Below are positions 1 to 7,788 of a DNA stretch of 64,000 nt, in pieces. Source of the stretch: Flavobacterium sp. HSC-61S13 (GTDB lineage: Bacteria; Bacteroidota; Bacteroidia; Flavobacteriales; Flavobacteriaceae); contig NZ_JALJZV010000001.1 of NCBI RefSeq assembly GCF_024171535.1, positions 186,001 to 250,000 on the forward strand, written 5' to 3'. The notes under the pieces are model-generated. The model ran no database searches. It worked only from the letters and a program-made list of their open reading frames with translations, and had not been told where the DNA came from. The stretch's first letter is position 1; the number at the start of each line of letters is the position of its first letter. The position numbers were made by a program, and so were the translations under genes.

Positions 1-340
1 AGTTCGGATCGTTCATCATTTTACCAAAATTCTGAACGTACATTTCGGATACATTGCCTACCAGAAGTACGGTTTGTTGCACCTTACGGGCATCTTTCAC
101 AAGGTTATTTACCGCCTGTAGTTTGTCGTAATATTCTTTGCCTTGTTTATATACCTTTTCCACTTCTTTGAAGTTTTTAACAACATTGGATACGGTAGAT
201 GAAGTCTGTATGATTTCATTGGCACTGTTAAGAATACCCGATGCCAGATTTGCTGGATCGGTGACTACAAATTGCGCTTTCGCTGATGGTGCTACGGTAA
301 GCATAAGTGCCGTACATACCAAATACATGATTTTTTTCAT
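1..340 (-). CDS. traI: TraI-like conjugal transfer protein (DUF4141), N-terminal part, runs off the window
   Basis: The reading frame opens with ATG at 338-340 on the minus strand and stays open to base 1, giving about 113 residues. The N-terminus is a signal peptide: MKK, a hydrophobic run and an Ala-rich cleavage site ending AKAQ (about residue 23). Then comes a helical region with repeated Gln/Asn/Val and a YKQGKEYYDKL stretch. This is the usual start of the periplasmic DUF4141/TraI protein of Bacteroidota conjugative elements, which follows TraG in CTnDOT-like operons. It begins 20 bp after the traG stop and is surely co-transcribed. A separate TraH-type gene between traG and traI is absent here. 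The family is required for mating but its exact role in the channel is not well defined. The C-terminal part lies outside the window. Confidence 0.8.
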   Translation of the reverse strand, partial: MKKIMYLVCTALMLTVAPSAKAQFVVTDPANLASGILNSANEIIQTSSTVSNVVKNFKEVEKVYKQGKEYYDKLQAVNNLVKDARKVQQTVLLVGNVSEMYVQNFGKMMNDPN

Positions 341-360
341 TGTTTTAAAATTTAAAATTG

Positions 361-2865
361 TTACTGATTTGATTTATCACGTCGCTCGATGGCGATATGC
401 TTAATGGCGAGTTCTACATTACCGTCCAATTCGGAAGCTAGATTCATAACTTCCATTTTTTCGGTTTCTTCGGTCGTGTATGCGAGATATTCCTCCATGC
501 TAACTTCGGTAGCATAGACTGCCGAGTGTGTACCACCTAAACCAATCCATACTTCTTTGTATAATCGTGAGGGATCGTTGTTCATGTTAATGGAAAGTAC
601 CTGTGCCTTCTCTTTGTCTGTAAGTCCAAGCATCGTTTGTATGTCATCAAACTTGTTCATGTACTTACGTTGGTCGAGCAGGATTTTACAATCGGAGTTG
701 TTGATGATACTTTCTTTGACAATGGGCGATTGGATGATGTCGTCCACCTCCTGGGTTACCACAATGGCTTCACCAAAAAACTTCCTAACGGTTTTAAAAA
801 GGTACTTTATGTATTCCGCCATTCCTTCTTTGGCAATTGCTTTCCAGGCTTCTTCAATCAGGATGAGTTTTCGGATACCTTTTAAGCGACGCATCTTGTT
901 GATGAACACTTCCATAATGATGATGGTCACGATTGGAAAGAGGATTTTGTGATCCTTAATAGCATCGATTTCAAACACAATGAAGCGTTTAGAAAGTAGG
1001 TCTAACTGTTTGTCGGAGTTCAGCAGATAATCATATTCGCCTCCTTTGTAATAAGGTTCCAATACATTAAGGAAATTGGCAATATCAAAGTCTTTCTCAC
1101 GAACTTGTTTTTCTTCCAATACCTTGCGGTAATCTCCTTTTACATATTCATAAAAACCATTGAAGGAAGGAAATTCGTTGTGTTGTTTAATACGGTCGAT
1201 ATAACCACTTACAGCATTGGACAATGCCACTTCTTCTGAACGAGTTGGTGGTTCATCATCACGCTTCCATAAAGTCAAGATGAGCGTTTTGACACTTTCC
1301 CTTTTTTCAATATCGAACACACCATCATCGGTATAGAAAGGATTAAAGGCAATAGGATTATCTTCGGTATAAGTAAAGTAAACGCCGTCTTCACCTTTGG
1401 TTTTGCCTTTGATGAGTTCGCATAAACCCTGATAAGAATTACCGGTATCAACCAACAAAACGTGAGCACCTTGCTCATAATATTGGCGAACCATATGGTT
1501 AGTGAAAAATGATTTTCCACTTCCCGAAGGACCAAGTATAAACTTGTTCCGGTTCGTGATGATACCCCGTTTCATCGGTAAATCCGATATATCCAAATGA
1601 ATAGGCTTTCCGGTCAATCGGTCAGCCATCTTAATACCAAATGGCGATGGCGAATTGTGGTAATTGGTTTCTTCTGTAAAAAAACACAAAGCAGGTTCGA
1701 TAAACGTGTAAAAACTTTCCTCACTCGGAAAATCGCCTGCATTGCCCGGCATTCCTGCCCAGTACAAAGTAGCTACGTCCGTAGTGTTGTGGCGTGGTTT
1801 GCATTCCATTAATGCCAAAGCGCTACCACTATCATTTTTTATTTGTTTGAGCTCGTTGGCATCATCTGACCAAGCCATAATATTGAAATGCGCTCTGATG
1901 GATGACAGTCCAAAACTATGTGCCTCATTCAGGTATTTTTCTATCCACTCTTTGTTTATTTGATTTGCCCGACTGTAGCGAGCCAACGAGTGCATATTTC
2001 TTGCAGACTTTTCAAACTTTTGCAGGTTGGCTTCGCTGTTATCCAAAAACAAATACTGGTTGTAAATGTGGTTACAGCTTAACAGCAAGCCCACAGGTGC
2101 AGCGAATGACAAACGGCAGTCGCTTCGGTCGGTAGATAGTTTTTCAAAACGGGTATCAGCAGATACTGTTCCGGGTAAATCGTCGGTATCAGATAAAGTG
2201 TGCAGGCACAATCTTTTGTTACCAATACGAATTTCTTCGCCACCCAATGCAATGTCTTGCATCGGTGTTCCAACTTCTCTTGATAATGTTAGGTATTGCT
2301 CCAATAATCCCTGCTTTCCATCTGTACCTATGATTTCGTCTTCGGTCAACCGTTGCAGTTTGATAAACCCGCTATCGTTTACGATACGTTCAAATTGTGC
2401 TATGGCTTCCATAAAGCGATGTATCACTTCCTTATCCCTGATTTCCTTCGGTATCAGTGTTCCTCTGCAAAGCGAACTGAAATTACTCTGCATTCGCATA
2501 CGCTCTTTGCTCGTTTTAGTTATGAACAGATAACAATAATGGTTCAGAAAAGGACGTTCATTGAAATGGCGTTGGTAGGATTTTGCTAGAAAACTTTGGT
2601 CATCTTTTGCCAGATCTGGCGCATAATTTTCTTTGATGTACCAATCCTGTTTATGGACTATCGTGAAATCTGGCAAGGTTTTGATAGCCTTATGCCAAGC
2701 GGAATGGATAGCTTCATATTCAGCAGAAGCCACGGTAAACAGCTCCGGCAGATGTACTTCAAAGCAGGCAGTAATGTCCGCATCTTTTGACAGAATACAA
2801 TTGTTCTCTACCGCCAATAATGGAAACTTGCTTTCCAGTGTTGTTGATTTTGCTGTATTTATCAT
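361..2865 (-). CDS. traG: TraG, VirB4-type conjugation ATPase
   Basis: An 834-residue protein, the usual length for the TraG ATPase of CTnDOT-type systems (not the VirD4 protein that is called TraG elsewhere). Walker A GPSGSGKS sits near residue 444 and a Walker B-like strand KLILIEEAW near 665, followed by a conserved FKTVRKFFGEAIVVTQEVDDI-type region seen in VirB4 proteins. The N-terminal half carries the VirB4/CagE-like domain that docks to the inner-membrane channel. The protein should power assembly of the mating apparatus and substrate movement from the cytoplasmic side. Its ATG overlaps the traF stop by 4 bp (ATGA), indicating translational coupling, and traI follows after 20 bp. No truncation or frameshift is visible. 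Confidence 0.93.
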   Translation of the reverse strand: MINTAKSTTLESKFPLLAVENNCILSKDADITACFEVHLPELFTVASAEYEAIHSAWHKAIKTLPDFTIVHKQDWYIKENYAPDLAKDDQSFLAKSYQRHFNERPFLNHYCYLFITKTSKERMRMQSNFSSLCRGTLIPKEIRDKEVIHRFMEAIAQFERIVNDSGFIKLQRLTEDEIIGTDGKQGLLEQYLTLSREVGTPMQDIALGGEEIRIGNKRLCLHTLSDTDDLPGTVSADTRFEKLSTDRSDCRLSFAAPVGLLLSCNHIYNQYLFLDNSEANLQKFEKSARNMHSLARYSRANQINKEWIEKYLNEAHSFGLSSIRAHFNIMAWSDDANELKQIKNDSGSALALMECKPRHNTTDVATLYWAGMPGNAGDFPSEESFYTFIEPALCFFTEETNYHNSPSPFGIKMADRLTGKPIHLDISDLPMKRGIITNRNKFILGPSGSGKSFFTNHMVRQYYEQGAHVLLVDTGNSYQGLCELIKGKTKGEDGVYFTYTEDNPIAFNPFYTDDGVFDIEKRESVKTLILTLWKRDDEPPTRSEEVALSNAVSGYIDRIKQHNEFPSFNGFYEYVKGDYRKVLEEKQVREKDFDIANFLNVLEPYYKGGEYDYLLNSDKQLDLLSKRFIVFEIDAIKDHKILFPIVTIIIMEVFINKMRRLKGIRKLILIEEAWKAIAKEGMAEYIKYLFKTVRKFFGEAIVVTQEVDDIIQSPIVKESIINNSDCKILLDQRKYMNKFDDIQTMLGLTDKEKAQVLSINMNNDPSRLYKEVWIGLGGTHSAVYATEVSMEEYLAYTTEETEKMEVMNLASELDGNVELAIKHIAIERRDKSNQ

Positions 2866-3194
2866 CGTACATTAGGTTTAGTGGTAAATTTTAAATAACG
2901 ATGTACAGGCTTGCGACAAATGATGTAGCGAGGATGCCGTTTATTAGCCGCTATTTTCATTAATCCGTATTCGCCATATTTTCTGTTCAGCGAGAAGGTT
3001 TGCCACACAATCAGCGAAGCACCACCTGCTCCAAGAAAAAGACAGATGTAAGAATTAACCCCGATCATATATAGTATCATCACCAGGATTAATGTGCCGA
3101 GCAATCCACCTGCGAAAATGAACAAGTATTGCGCTTTCAACCCTTTAAATTCCACCGTTCTTCCAATACCCTTATTGATGTTATAATTACTCAT
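2862..3194 (-). CDS. traF: TraF, small membrane conjugation protein (DUF4133)
   Basis: I use the internal ATG at 3192-3194 (MSNYNINKGIGRTVEFKGLK), giving 110 residues, rather than the upstream in-frame start at 3269, because this begins 11 bp after the traE stop, matches the usual N-terminus of the family and avoids a long overlap with traE. Two adjacent hydrophobic segments at about residues 22-65 (YLFIFAGGLLGTLILVMILYMIG and a following Leu/Gly-rich stretch) form a membrane hairpin, as in VirB3-like proteins. The C-terminus is basic (KRHPRYIICRKPVHR). The protein likely sits in the inner membrane beside the TraG ATPase, as VirB3 does with VirB4. Stop overlaps the traG start by 4 bp. Confidence 0.88.
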   Translation of the reverse strand: MSNYNINKGIGRTVEFKGLKAQYLFIFAGGLLGTLILVMILYMIGVNSYICLFLGAGGASLIVWQTFSLNRKYGEYGLMKIAANKRHPRYIICRKPVHRYLKFTTKPNVR

Positions 3195-3205
3195 AAGGCA
3201 GGGGA

Positions 3206-3511
3206 TTAAAGAAAGAATGAACGAAGGACGGTTGCCGCTACGATGAGGAAAATACACGCACCGAACCACGAAGCCGCCGTTTTGCTCGTATCAGGATCAC
3301 CCGAACTGAACTTGTTGTACACTTTAACACCTCCGATGAGACCTACTACGGCACCAATGGCGTAGATGAGTTGTGTGGCAGGATCGAAATAAGACGTTAC
3401 CATTTGGGTTGCTTCGTTGATACCGGCTGTACCATTTCCTTGTGCGAAGGCACCAATTCCCGACAGCATAGCCACGGCTGCCAGCAAAGCTTTTTTTCTC
3501 TGTTTTTTCAT
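3206..3511 (-). CDS. traE: TraE, small membrane conjugation protein (DUF4134, VirB2-like)
   Basis: A 101-residue protein with a signal-like N-terminus (MKKQRKKALLAAVAMLSGIGAFAQG), a soluble linker (GTAGINEATQMVTSYFDPATQ) and two hydrophobic helices, LIYAIGAVVGLIGGVKVY and a C-terminal one (GACIFLIVAATVLRSFF). The length and two-helix layout match DUF4134/TraE, which by position and form resembles a VirB2 pilin-type subunit; that equivalence is inference. It is the first gene of the traE-F-G-I unit. In CTnDOT this gene directly follows traD; here 4.2 kb of foreign genes on the other strand separates them, so this unit needs its own promoter upstream of 3511. I do not see a convincing -7 box there. 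Confidence 0.88.
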   Translation of the reverse strand: MKKQRKKALLAAVAMLSGIGAFAQGNGTAGINEATQMVTSYFDPATQLIYAIGAVVGLIGGVKVYNKFSSGDPDTSKTAASWFGACIFLIVAATVLRSFFL

Positions 3512-3697
3512 AATTGAAACACATTAAATTGTTATTCTTTCCCACACCTTGCGGGCTTTCGTGACAAAGGTGTTATAGAAAAAGAGGCCTTATAACAATG
3601 TGGCAGTGAGTGGAATTACTTGGCTGTAGGTGGCTATCTGTTGCGATATTTCAATGTTGAAATTGTTTTTACAATTTTTTTTTTTGGAAGTCCAGTG

Positions 3698-3728
3698 TTT
3701 GCTTAATGCAACTTTTAAATTACATTTG
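3698..3728 (+). promoter_or_regulatory. Bacteroidota-type promoter for the XRE/ABC-3C operon
   Basis: TTTG at 3698-3701, a 19-bp spacer, then TACATTTG at 3721-3728. This is an exact fit to the Bacteroidota sigma consensus TTTG-N19-TAnnTTTG. Transcription should begin near 3733-3736, about 30 bp before the XRE start codon. Confidence 0.75.
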
Positions 3729-3738
3729 TACTTTCGTA

Positions 3739-3768
3739 ATGAAATCTATTTTAATCATTTTAAGATGA
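3739..3768 (+). other. Possible 9-codon leader ORF coupled to the XRE gene
   Basis: Just after the predicted transcription start an ATG at 3739 opens nine codons (MKSILIILR) and ends with TGA at 3766-3768, which overlaps the XRE start ATG at 3765-3767. Such a stop/start overlap could couple translation of the regulator to the leader. It is too short to be supported statistically and may be chance; it could instead be an in-UTR ATG that is never used. Confidence 0.25.
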
Positions 3769-3980
3769 AAATATCTGGTAAACATATTGGAGAGATGTTG
3801 AAACAAGCTAGAGAACAGAGACATTTGACACAAGAACAATTAGCGCAAAAAGTTGGGAAGAAAAGGAGTTATATCTCCAAAGTAGAAACTGATTATGGCA
3901 ATAACATTAAGCTCCAGACCCTTAAAGAAATTGTAGAAAAAGGATTTGATGGAAGGGTTAAAATTAATTTAGAACTCTGA
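3765..3980 (+). CDS. XRE-family HTH regulator of the ABC-3C operon
   Basis: I start at the ATG at 3765 (MKISGKHIGEMLKQAREQR), 71 residues, because the open frame further upstream lies before the promoter. The fold is a single Cro/CI-type helix-turn-helix: LKQAREQRHLTQEQLAQKVGKKRSYISKVE with the usual TQEQLA helix 2 and SYISKVE recognition helix. There is a short C-terminal tail (KGFDGRVKINLEL). It precedes the next gene by 7 bp and is first in a five-gene operon, so it is most likely an autoregulator of the defence cassette, keeping it low or timing its expression after transfer. It is not a tra gene: its orientation is opposite to the surrounding transfer genes. Confidence 0.8.
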   Translation: MKISGKHIGEMLKQAREQRHLTQEQLAQKVGKKRSYISKVETDYGNNIKLQTLKEIVEKGFDGRVKINLEL

Positions 3981-3987
3981 TTTGTTT

Positions 3988-4884
3988 ATGGATAAACTAT
4001 TAAAAAATGCCTTTAAAATACAAATTCAATCCAAAGAAGGCTTTGAGTTCGAAGAATTTGTTGATGAACTGTTTCTTTTGAAATATGGTGTAGATGACTA
4101 TGTACCTATAAGGAGGAACAAAGATAAGGGCAATGATGGTACTGTTTTGCCTGAACAAAAAATATTAGCTTGTTATGCTCCAAGAAAATATAACAGACCT
4201 GATTTTGAAACAAAAGTCTTAGGGGCTAAAAATAAAGAAGGTGATTTTGAGAAGTATCAAAAAAACTGGAAGGCTGAATATCCTAACTGGGAAATGTATG
4301 TAAACCACGAAGTTGCTCCCGAGCAACTAACCTTAATTCAGGGATTAGATGGAAATACTTCAATCAAAGGGATAGACCAACTTCTTTCTATTATAGATGA
4401 ACTGACATCAAGTAAAAAACGAAAACTTGCAGCTTATTTGGGAATTGAAAATTTCTTTATCCAAGATTATATCCAGGAAATCATTAATGATTTATTAAAT
4501 GCTTCAAATGTAGAAGACAAAGCCATTCATTTTGACAAAAAAACCTTGGTTCCTCCTCAAAAGAAAATTGAGTTGAACTTTGAGCAGGACGATTGGGACG
4601 GAATGAATTCGGAAATGATATTGGTAATGGAGGAATTTACTACAATTAACAATATACTTTCTGGTTATAACGATGATGAAATCAATGTACTAAAAAGAAG
4701 AATAATAAATGATTACAATAAACTTTCAGGCAGTTTTAAAGAAAGATTATACAACCTTACAGACCAGTACACCAGAGAATACGGCAATATTAAAGACGAT
4801 GAATATGTAAAATGCGTTAAATCCATATTGTTGTATATGTTTGAGCAATGTTTAATTGGAAGAAAAACAGATAGTGAATTATGA
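3988..4884 (+). CDS. ABC-3C system effector: restriction-endonuclease-like domain plus ABC-3C C-terminal domain
   Basis: 298 residues from the ATG at 3988 (an upstream TTG at 3982 adds two). The N-terminal ~110 residues look like a divergent endonuclease fold: FEEFVDELF helix, then KDKGNDGTV and the strand KILACYAP. In active Mrr-like enzymes the last strand reads QCK; here it is ACY, so catalysis may be lost or use other residues. The C-terminal ~100 residues are helical and end YVKCVKSILLYMFEQCLIG, which resembles the C-terminal domain that defines ABC-three-component effectors. The next gene starts inside this stop (ATGA, 4881-4884). In the published ABC-3C model the effector is held by the ABC ATPase and a small middle component and released on invasion. 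Family assignment is by recalled pattern plus gene order. Confidence 0.7.
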   Translation: MDKLLKNAFKIQIQSKEGFEFEEFVDELFLLKYGVDDYVPIRRNKDKGNDGTVLPEQKILACYAPRKYNRPDFETKVLGAKNKEGDFEKYQKNWKAEYPNWEMYVNHEVAPEQLTLIQGLDGNTSIKGIDQLLSIIDELTSSKKRKLAAYLGIENFFIQDYIQEIINDLLNASNVEDKAIHFDKKTLVPPQKKIELNFEQDDWDGMNSEMILVMEEFTTINNILSGYNDDEINVLKRRIINDYNKLSGSFKERLYNLTDQYTREYGNIKDDEYVKCVKSILLYMFEQCLIGRKTDSEL

Positions 4885-5162
4885 TACTACCTCAACCAGA
4901 AAGCAATTTAAAAACCAATCTTATGGTATTGGGAGCAGATATTATCAGTATTATGGGTAATGCTCCATTTAAAAACAAATATGCTATTGTCGATGATGTG
5001 ATGCAAAAGTTTTTAAAAAGAGACAAAGACAGAACACCGGATCTTTTTCTATATGCGCTAACTTTTTTGCACACTCTTGGTAGTGTAGAAAAAAAAGGAT
5101 ATAAAATAAAATTGGTGAAGAAAGAAAATGAAGAAGAAATCCAAACAACTTTATTCGACTAA
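4881..5162 (+). CDS. ABC-3C middle component (MC6-like)
   Basis: A 93-residue protein, MILPQPESNLKTNLMVLGAD..., with the pattern of small winged-helix-like middle components: an N-terminal Pro-rich strand, an amphipathic helix (MVLGADIISIMG), a central helix (YAIVDDVMQKFLKR) and LFLYALTFLHTLGSVEKKGYKIKLV, which reads as the recognition helix and wing of a small wHTH. It overlaps the effector gene by 4 bp and is followed at once by the ATPase gene, the diagnostic order effector-MC-ATPase. Its role would be to bridge the ATPase and effector. The assignment to subtype 6 is from memory of the family and could be another subtype. Confidence 0.68.
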   Translation: MILPQPESNLKTNLMVLGADIISIMGNAPFKNKYAIVDDVMQKFLKRDKDRTPDLFLYALTFLHTLGSVEKKGYKIKLVKKENEEEIQTTLFD

Positions 5163-5163
5163 G

Positions 5164-6939
5164 ATGTTAATTAGAATATATTCAGATACCAACCTTATAG
5201 ATGCTGTTCCATTTCACAATGGTATAAATATCATATTGGGTAAATATTCGGAAGATAAGGAAGCCAGAGGAATTAATGGAATTGGTAAATCTACTTTAGT
5301 TAGGCTTATAGATTTTACTTTATTAAGTGGTAAAGCTGAAAAAAGATTTAATCAAAAAAAATATGACTTTTTAAGAGACGATGAACATACGATTACTTTA
5401 GAATTTCAAATTCAAGGACAAAAATATTTTATCAAAAGAGGTTTTGCTGATACAAAAAAAATATTTTTTGGTAAACGACCAGATGTACTGGATGAATATG
5501 AAAAATCTGAAATGCCCAAAGTTCTGGAGGGAATATTTTTCCCCACTGAAAATAATGAAGTATTCTTTGAAGGAAAAAGATATGGAACGTTGATGGAGTT
5601 TTTTGTTAAGGATGATTTACAAAGTCAGCAAAGAGCAGATCCTTTAAATTTCGTTTCTTATAATGCAAATGCTAGAGAAAAAGCATTATATAATTTTTAT
5701 CTGCTTAATCTTCCGACTAAAACACTTTTAAAATATAATGAAGTCTCTTCCGAATATGAAAAATATAATAACACCGTAAAATCCTTATCTGAAAAAATTA
5801 AAGCAGATACTGGTAAAGATATTCAGGAATTTAGAACAGAACGGTTAAAAATCGAAAAAGACATTTCTGCAATTGAAAATAGTTTGAAAGAATATAATTT
5901 TCTCGATAATCACAAAGAGATAGAGCAAAAACTAAATCAAGTTATTTCTGAAATCAATGAGCAATCTGTAATCTATCACAATGCAAATCGAAAATTAGAA
6001 AAACTAAAATCCTCTTACAGTGATGTCTCATCAATTGACCTGGCTAAAATTCAAAAGCTTTACAACGAAACGATAACAACTTTTGGAAATTTTGTTAAGA
6101 AAAACTTAGATGAGGTTATCGATTTTAAAAAGCAACTTCTTGCTAATAGAAATAAATATCTTTTAGAGGAAGAAAAAAAGCTACAGTCTTCCATAGACCA
6201 AAGCTTAAAACAGCTTGAAAAATCAGAAAAAAATAGAAGTCAATTATTTTCCTTGTTAAAAGAAAGAGGTGCTTTGGATAGAATTGAAAGTACTTATGAA
6301 AGATTAGTGAATGAGAAAACACTTTTGGAACGTAATACATCAATTGTAAGAGAGATTGACGAAATTGAGGAAATATTGGGAAATTCTAATATTGTCATCG
6401 CTGAACTAAAAAGAGATATGCTCAGCGAATTAAACAAGCAACAACCTTATATTGATGAATTAAGATTGCTATTTCAGCAAATTCTTGAAAATGCTATTTA
6501 TTTAGATGAAGAGTTCGATAATTCTTACTTCAATATTCCATTGAATTCTACAACACCAAGAAATCAGTTACCTTTCAAGATTAATTTAGAAATTCCAAAA
6601 GCAGATGCTTTAGGACAAGAGCGGTTAAAGATTGTAGCCTATGACTTAATGGTGTTTTTGAAAAGCCGTATCGACAATCGAAATCTTCCTGATTGCTTGG
6701 TACACGATGGAGTGTTTCACGCTATATCGAACAAAACGATAACCAATGTTCTGAATTATATGTTCCAAAAATCAAATGAGCTACACAATTTTCAATATAT
6801 ACTTACATTCAATGAAGATGAAATTGATTTAAGCCGAGATGAAAATAAGTTTGGCAAGTTCGACTTTGATTGGTCTAAACAAGTGATAGCAGAGTATTCT
6901 GATAGCGAACAAGAAACAATTTTTAAAAGATTTTTTTAA
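5164..6939 (+). CDS. ABC-3C ATPase, DUF2326 coiled-coil SMC/RecN-like protein
   Basis: The ATG at 5164 directly follows the previous stop (5160-5162) and gives 591 residues; an in-frame ATG at 5128 overlapping the preceding gene is the alternative. Walker A is NGIGKST, about 45 residues from the start. The centre (roughly residues 190-450) is a long Lys/Glu/Leu coiled coil, and the C-terminal ATPase half carries LPDCLVHDGVFHAISN, the Walker-B region, where Asp-Gly replaces the common Asp-Glu. This is the architecture of DUF2326 proteins, the ATPase of many ABC-three-component systems, which are thought to sense or load on nucleic acid. The next gene starts at the base after its TAA, so translation is coupled. 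Confidence 0.8.
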   Translation: MLIRIYSDTNLIDAVPFHNGINIILGKYSEDKEARGINGIGKSTLVRLIDFTLLSGKAEKRFNQKKYDFLRDDEHTITLEFQIQGQKYFIKRGFADTKKIFFGKRPDVLDEYEKSEMPKVLEGIFFPTENNEVFFEGKRYGTLMEFFVKDDLQSQQRADPLNFVSYNANAREKALYNFYLLNLPTKTLLKYNEVSSEYEKYNNTVKSLSEKIKADTGKDIQEFRTERLKIEKDISAIENSLKEYNFLDNHKEIEQKLNQVISEINEQSVIYHNANRKLEKLKSSYSDVSSIDLAKIQKLYNETITTFGNFVKKNLDEVIDFKKQLLANRNKYLLEEEKKLQSSIDQSLKQLEKSEKNRSQLFSLLKERGALDRIESTYERLVNEKTLLERNTSIVREIDEIEEILGNSNIVIAELKRDMLSELNKQQPYIDELRLLFQQILENAIYLDEEFDNSYFNIPLNSTTPRNQLPFKINLEIPKADALGQERLKIVAYDLMVFLKSRIDNRNLPDCLVHDGVFHAISNKTITNVLNYMFQKSNELHNFQYILTFNEDEIDLSRDENKFGKFDFDWSKQVIAEYSDSEQETIFKRFF

Positions 6940-7752
6940 ATGGCAAAATATCAACTACCGCCTTTAAAGGATGAAAGATTATTTGAGGAATTCACGTGTG
7001 ATTTATTCAATTTTGTAGAAAACACGCTGTCTTATGAAAACATAGACTTTCAGACTTTTGGTGTGAAGGGTCAAAATCAAAAAGGGATTGATGTCTTTTC
7101 CGCAAAAACTAAAACGGTAATACAATGCAAATTAAAAAGCATTGAAAAAAAGGATGACGCAATTAGAAAAAATTTAATTCAAGATATAAATGCAGATTTA
7201 GAAAAAGTAAAAGATTTAAAAATTGATTTTGACAAGTTTATTTTTGTTTCAACATTTCGGGATGATACACAAATACAAGAGTATTTAAATCAGATTGCGA
7301 AAGAACAAGAATTACCATTCCACTTATATTATTGGGGATGGGATACTATAACGAAAAACATTGAACAGTCAGAAGCTTTATTACATAAGTATTTCCCACA
7401 GTTTATAAAGAAAATCAAACCGGTAAAACCAAAATTTGAATTACCTGAAGGAGCTTTAGGCAAAGAACTTTCTAAAAAGAACTACATCGATTATCTTAAA
7501 AAACGATACGGAGATTGGAAACAATTTGAACTAAGCAAAAAAGGCGAAAAATTCAATTGGGCTTCATTCACTATTTCGTTATCCAAAAGATATAAAGCTT
7601 CAGGGATTAATTATATTGATGTTAAATATTTTGATGATTTGGCATTGTACCTAAAAGGTCGAATTGATGGGACAATAATGGGAAAAATAAACAAATCTAA
7701 AGGCTCAAAAAACTATTCGTTATTTGAAGATTTTTTGGAAAATCCTTTATAA
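6940..7752 (+). CDS. Mrr/REase-like nuclease, accessory gene of the ABC-3C operon
   Basis: 270 residues. The N-terminal half is a restriction-endonuclease fold with intact active-site signature: FEEFTCDLFNFVE helix, FGVKGQNQKGIDVFS (catalytic Asp) and TVIQCKLKS (the Q-x-K motif) at about residues 45-75. A second half (from about residue 130) has LYYWGWDTI and a basic, aromatic region (RYGDWKQFELSKKGEKFNW) of unknown function. It starts immediately after the ATPase stop and ends just before a hairpin shared with the convergent tra gene. It probably cuts DNA as part of the same conflict system, complementing the apparently degenerate nuclease of the first effector. Alternatively it is an independent type IV restriction enzyme. 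Confidence 0.75.
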   Translation: MAKYQLPPLKDERLFEEFTCDLFNFVENTLSYENIDFQTFGVKGQNQKGIDVFSAKTKTVIQCKLKSIEKKDDAIRKNLIQDINADLEKVKDLKIDFDKFIFVSTFRDDTQIQEYLNQIAKEQELPFHLYYWGWDTITKNIEQSEALLHKYFPQFIKKIKPVKPKFELPEGALGKELSKKNYIDYLKKRYGDWKQFELSKKGEKFNWASFTISLSKRYKASGINYIDVKYFDDLALYLKGRIDGTIMGKINKSKGSKNYSLFEDFLENPL

Positions 7753-7756
7753 AAAA

Positions 7757-7788
7757 ACATTGGGAAGTCTATACAAACTTCCCAATGT
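7757..7788 (-). terminator. Hairpin terminator between traD-like gene and ABC-3C cassette
   Basis: Arms ACATTGGGAAGT (7757-7768) and ACTTCCCAATGT (7777-7788), a perfect 12-bp stem with an 8-bp loop. Read on the minus strand it is followed by a run of T (7751-7757 is all A on plus). One arm encodes the last residues of the traD-like protein (DIGKFV) and its stop is in the loop. It should end transcription coming from traA-B-D and so split the transfer operon; on the plus strand there is no T run. Confidence 0.8.

Noticed and set aside
361..2865. Long plus-strand frames inside traG (and inside the methylase-helicase and copA)
   Set aside because: They are shadows of the strong minus- or plus-strand coding frame, with no domains.
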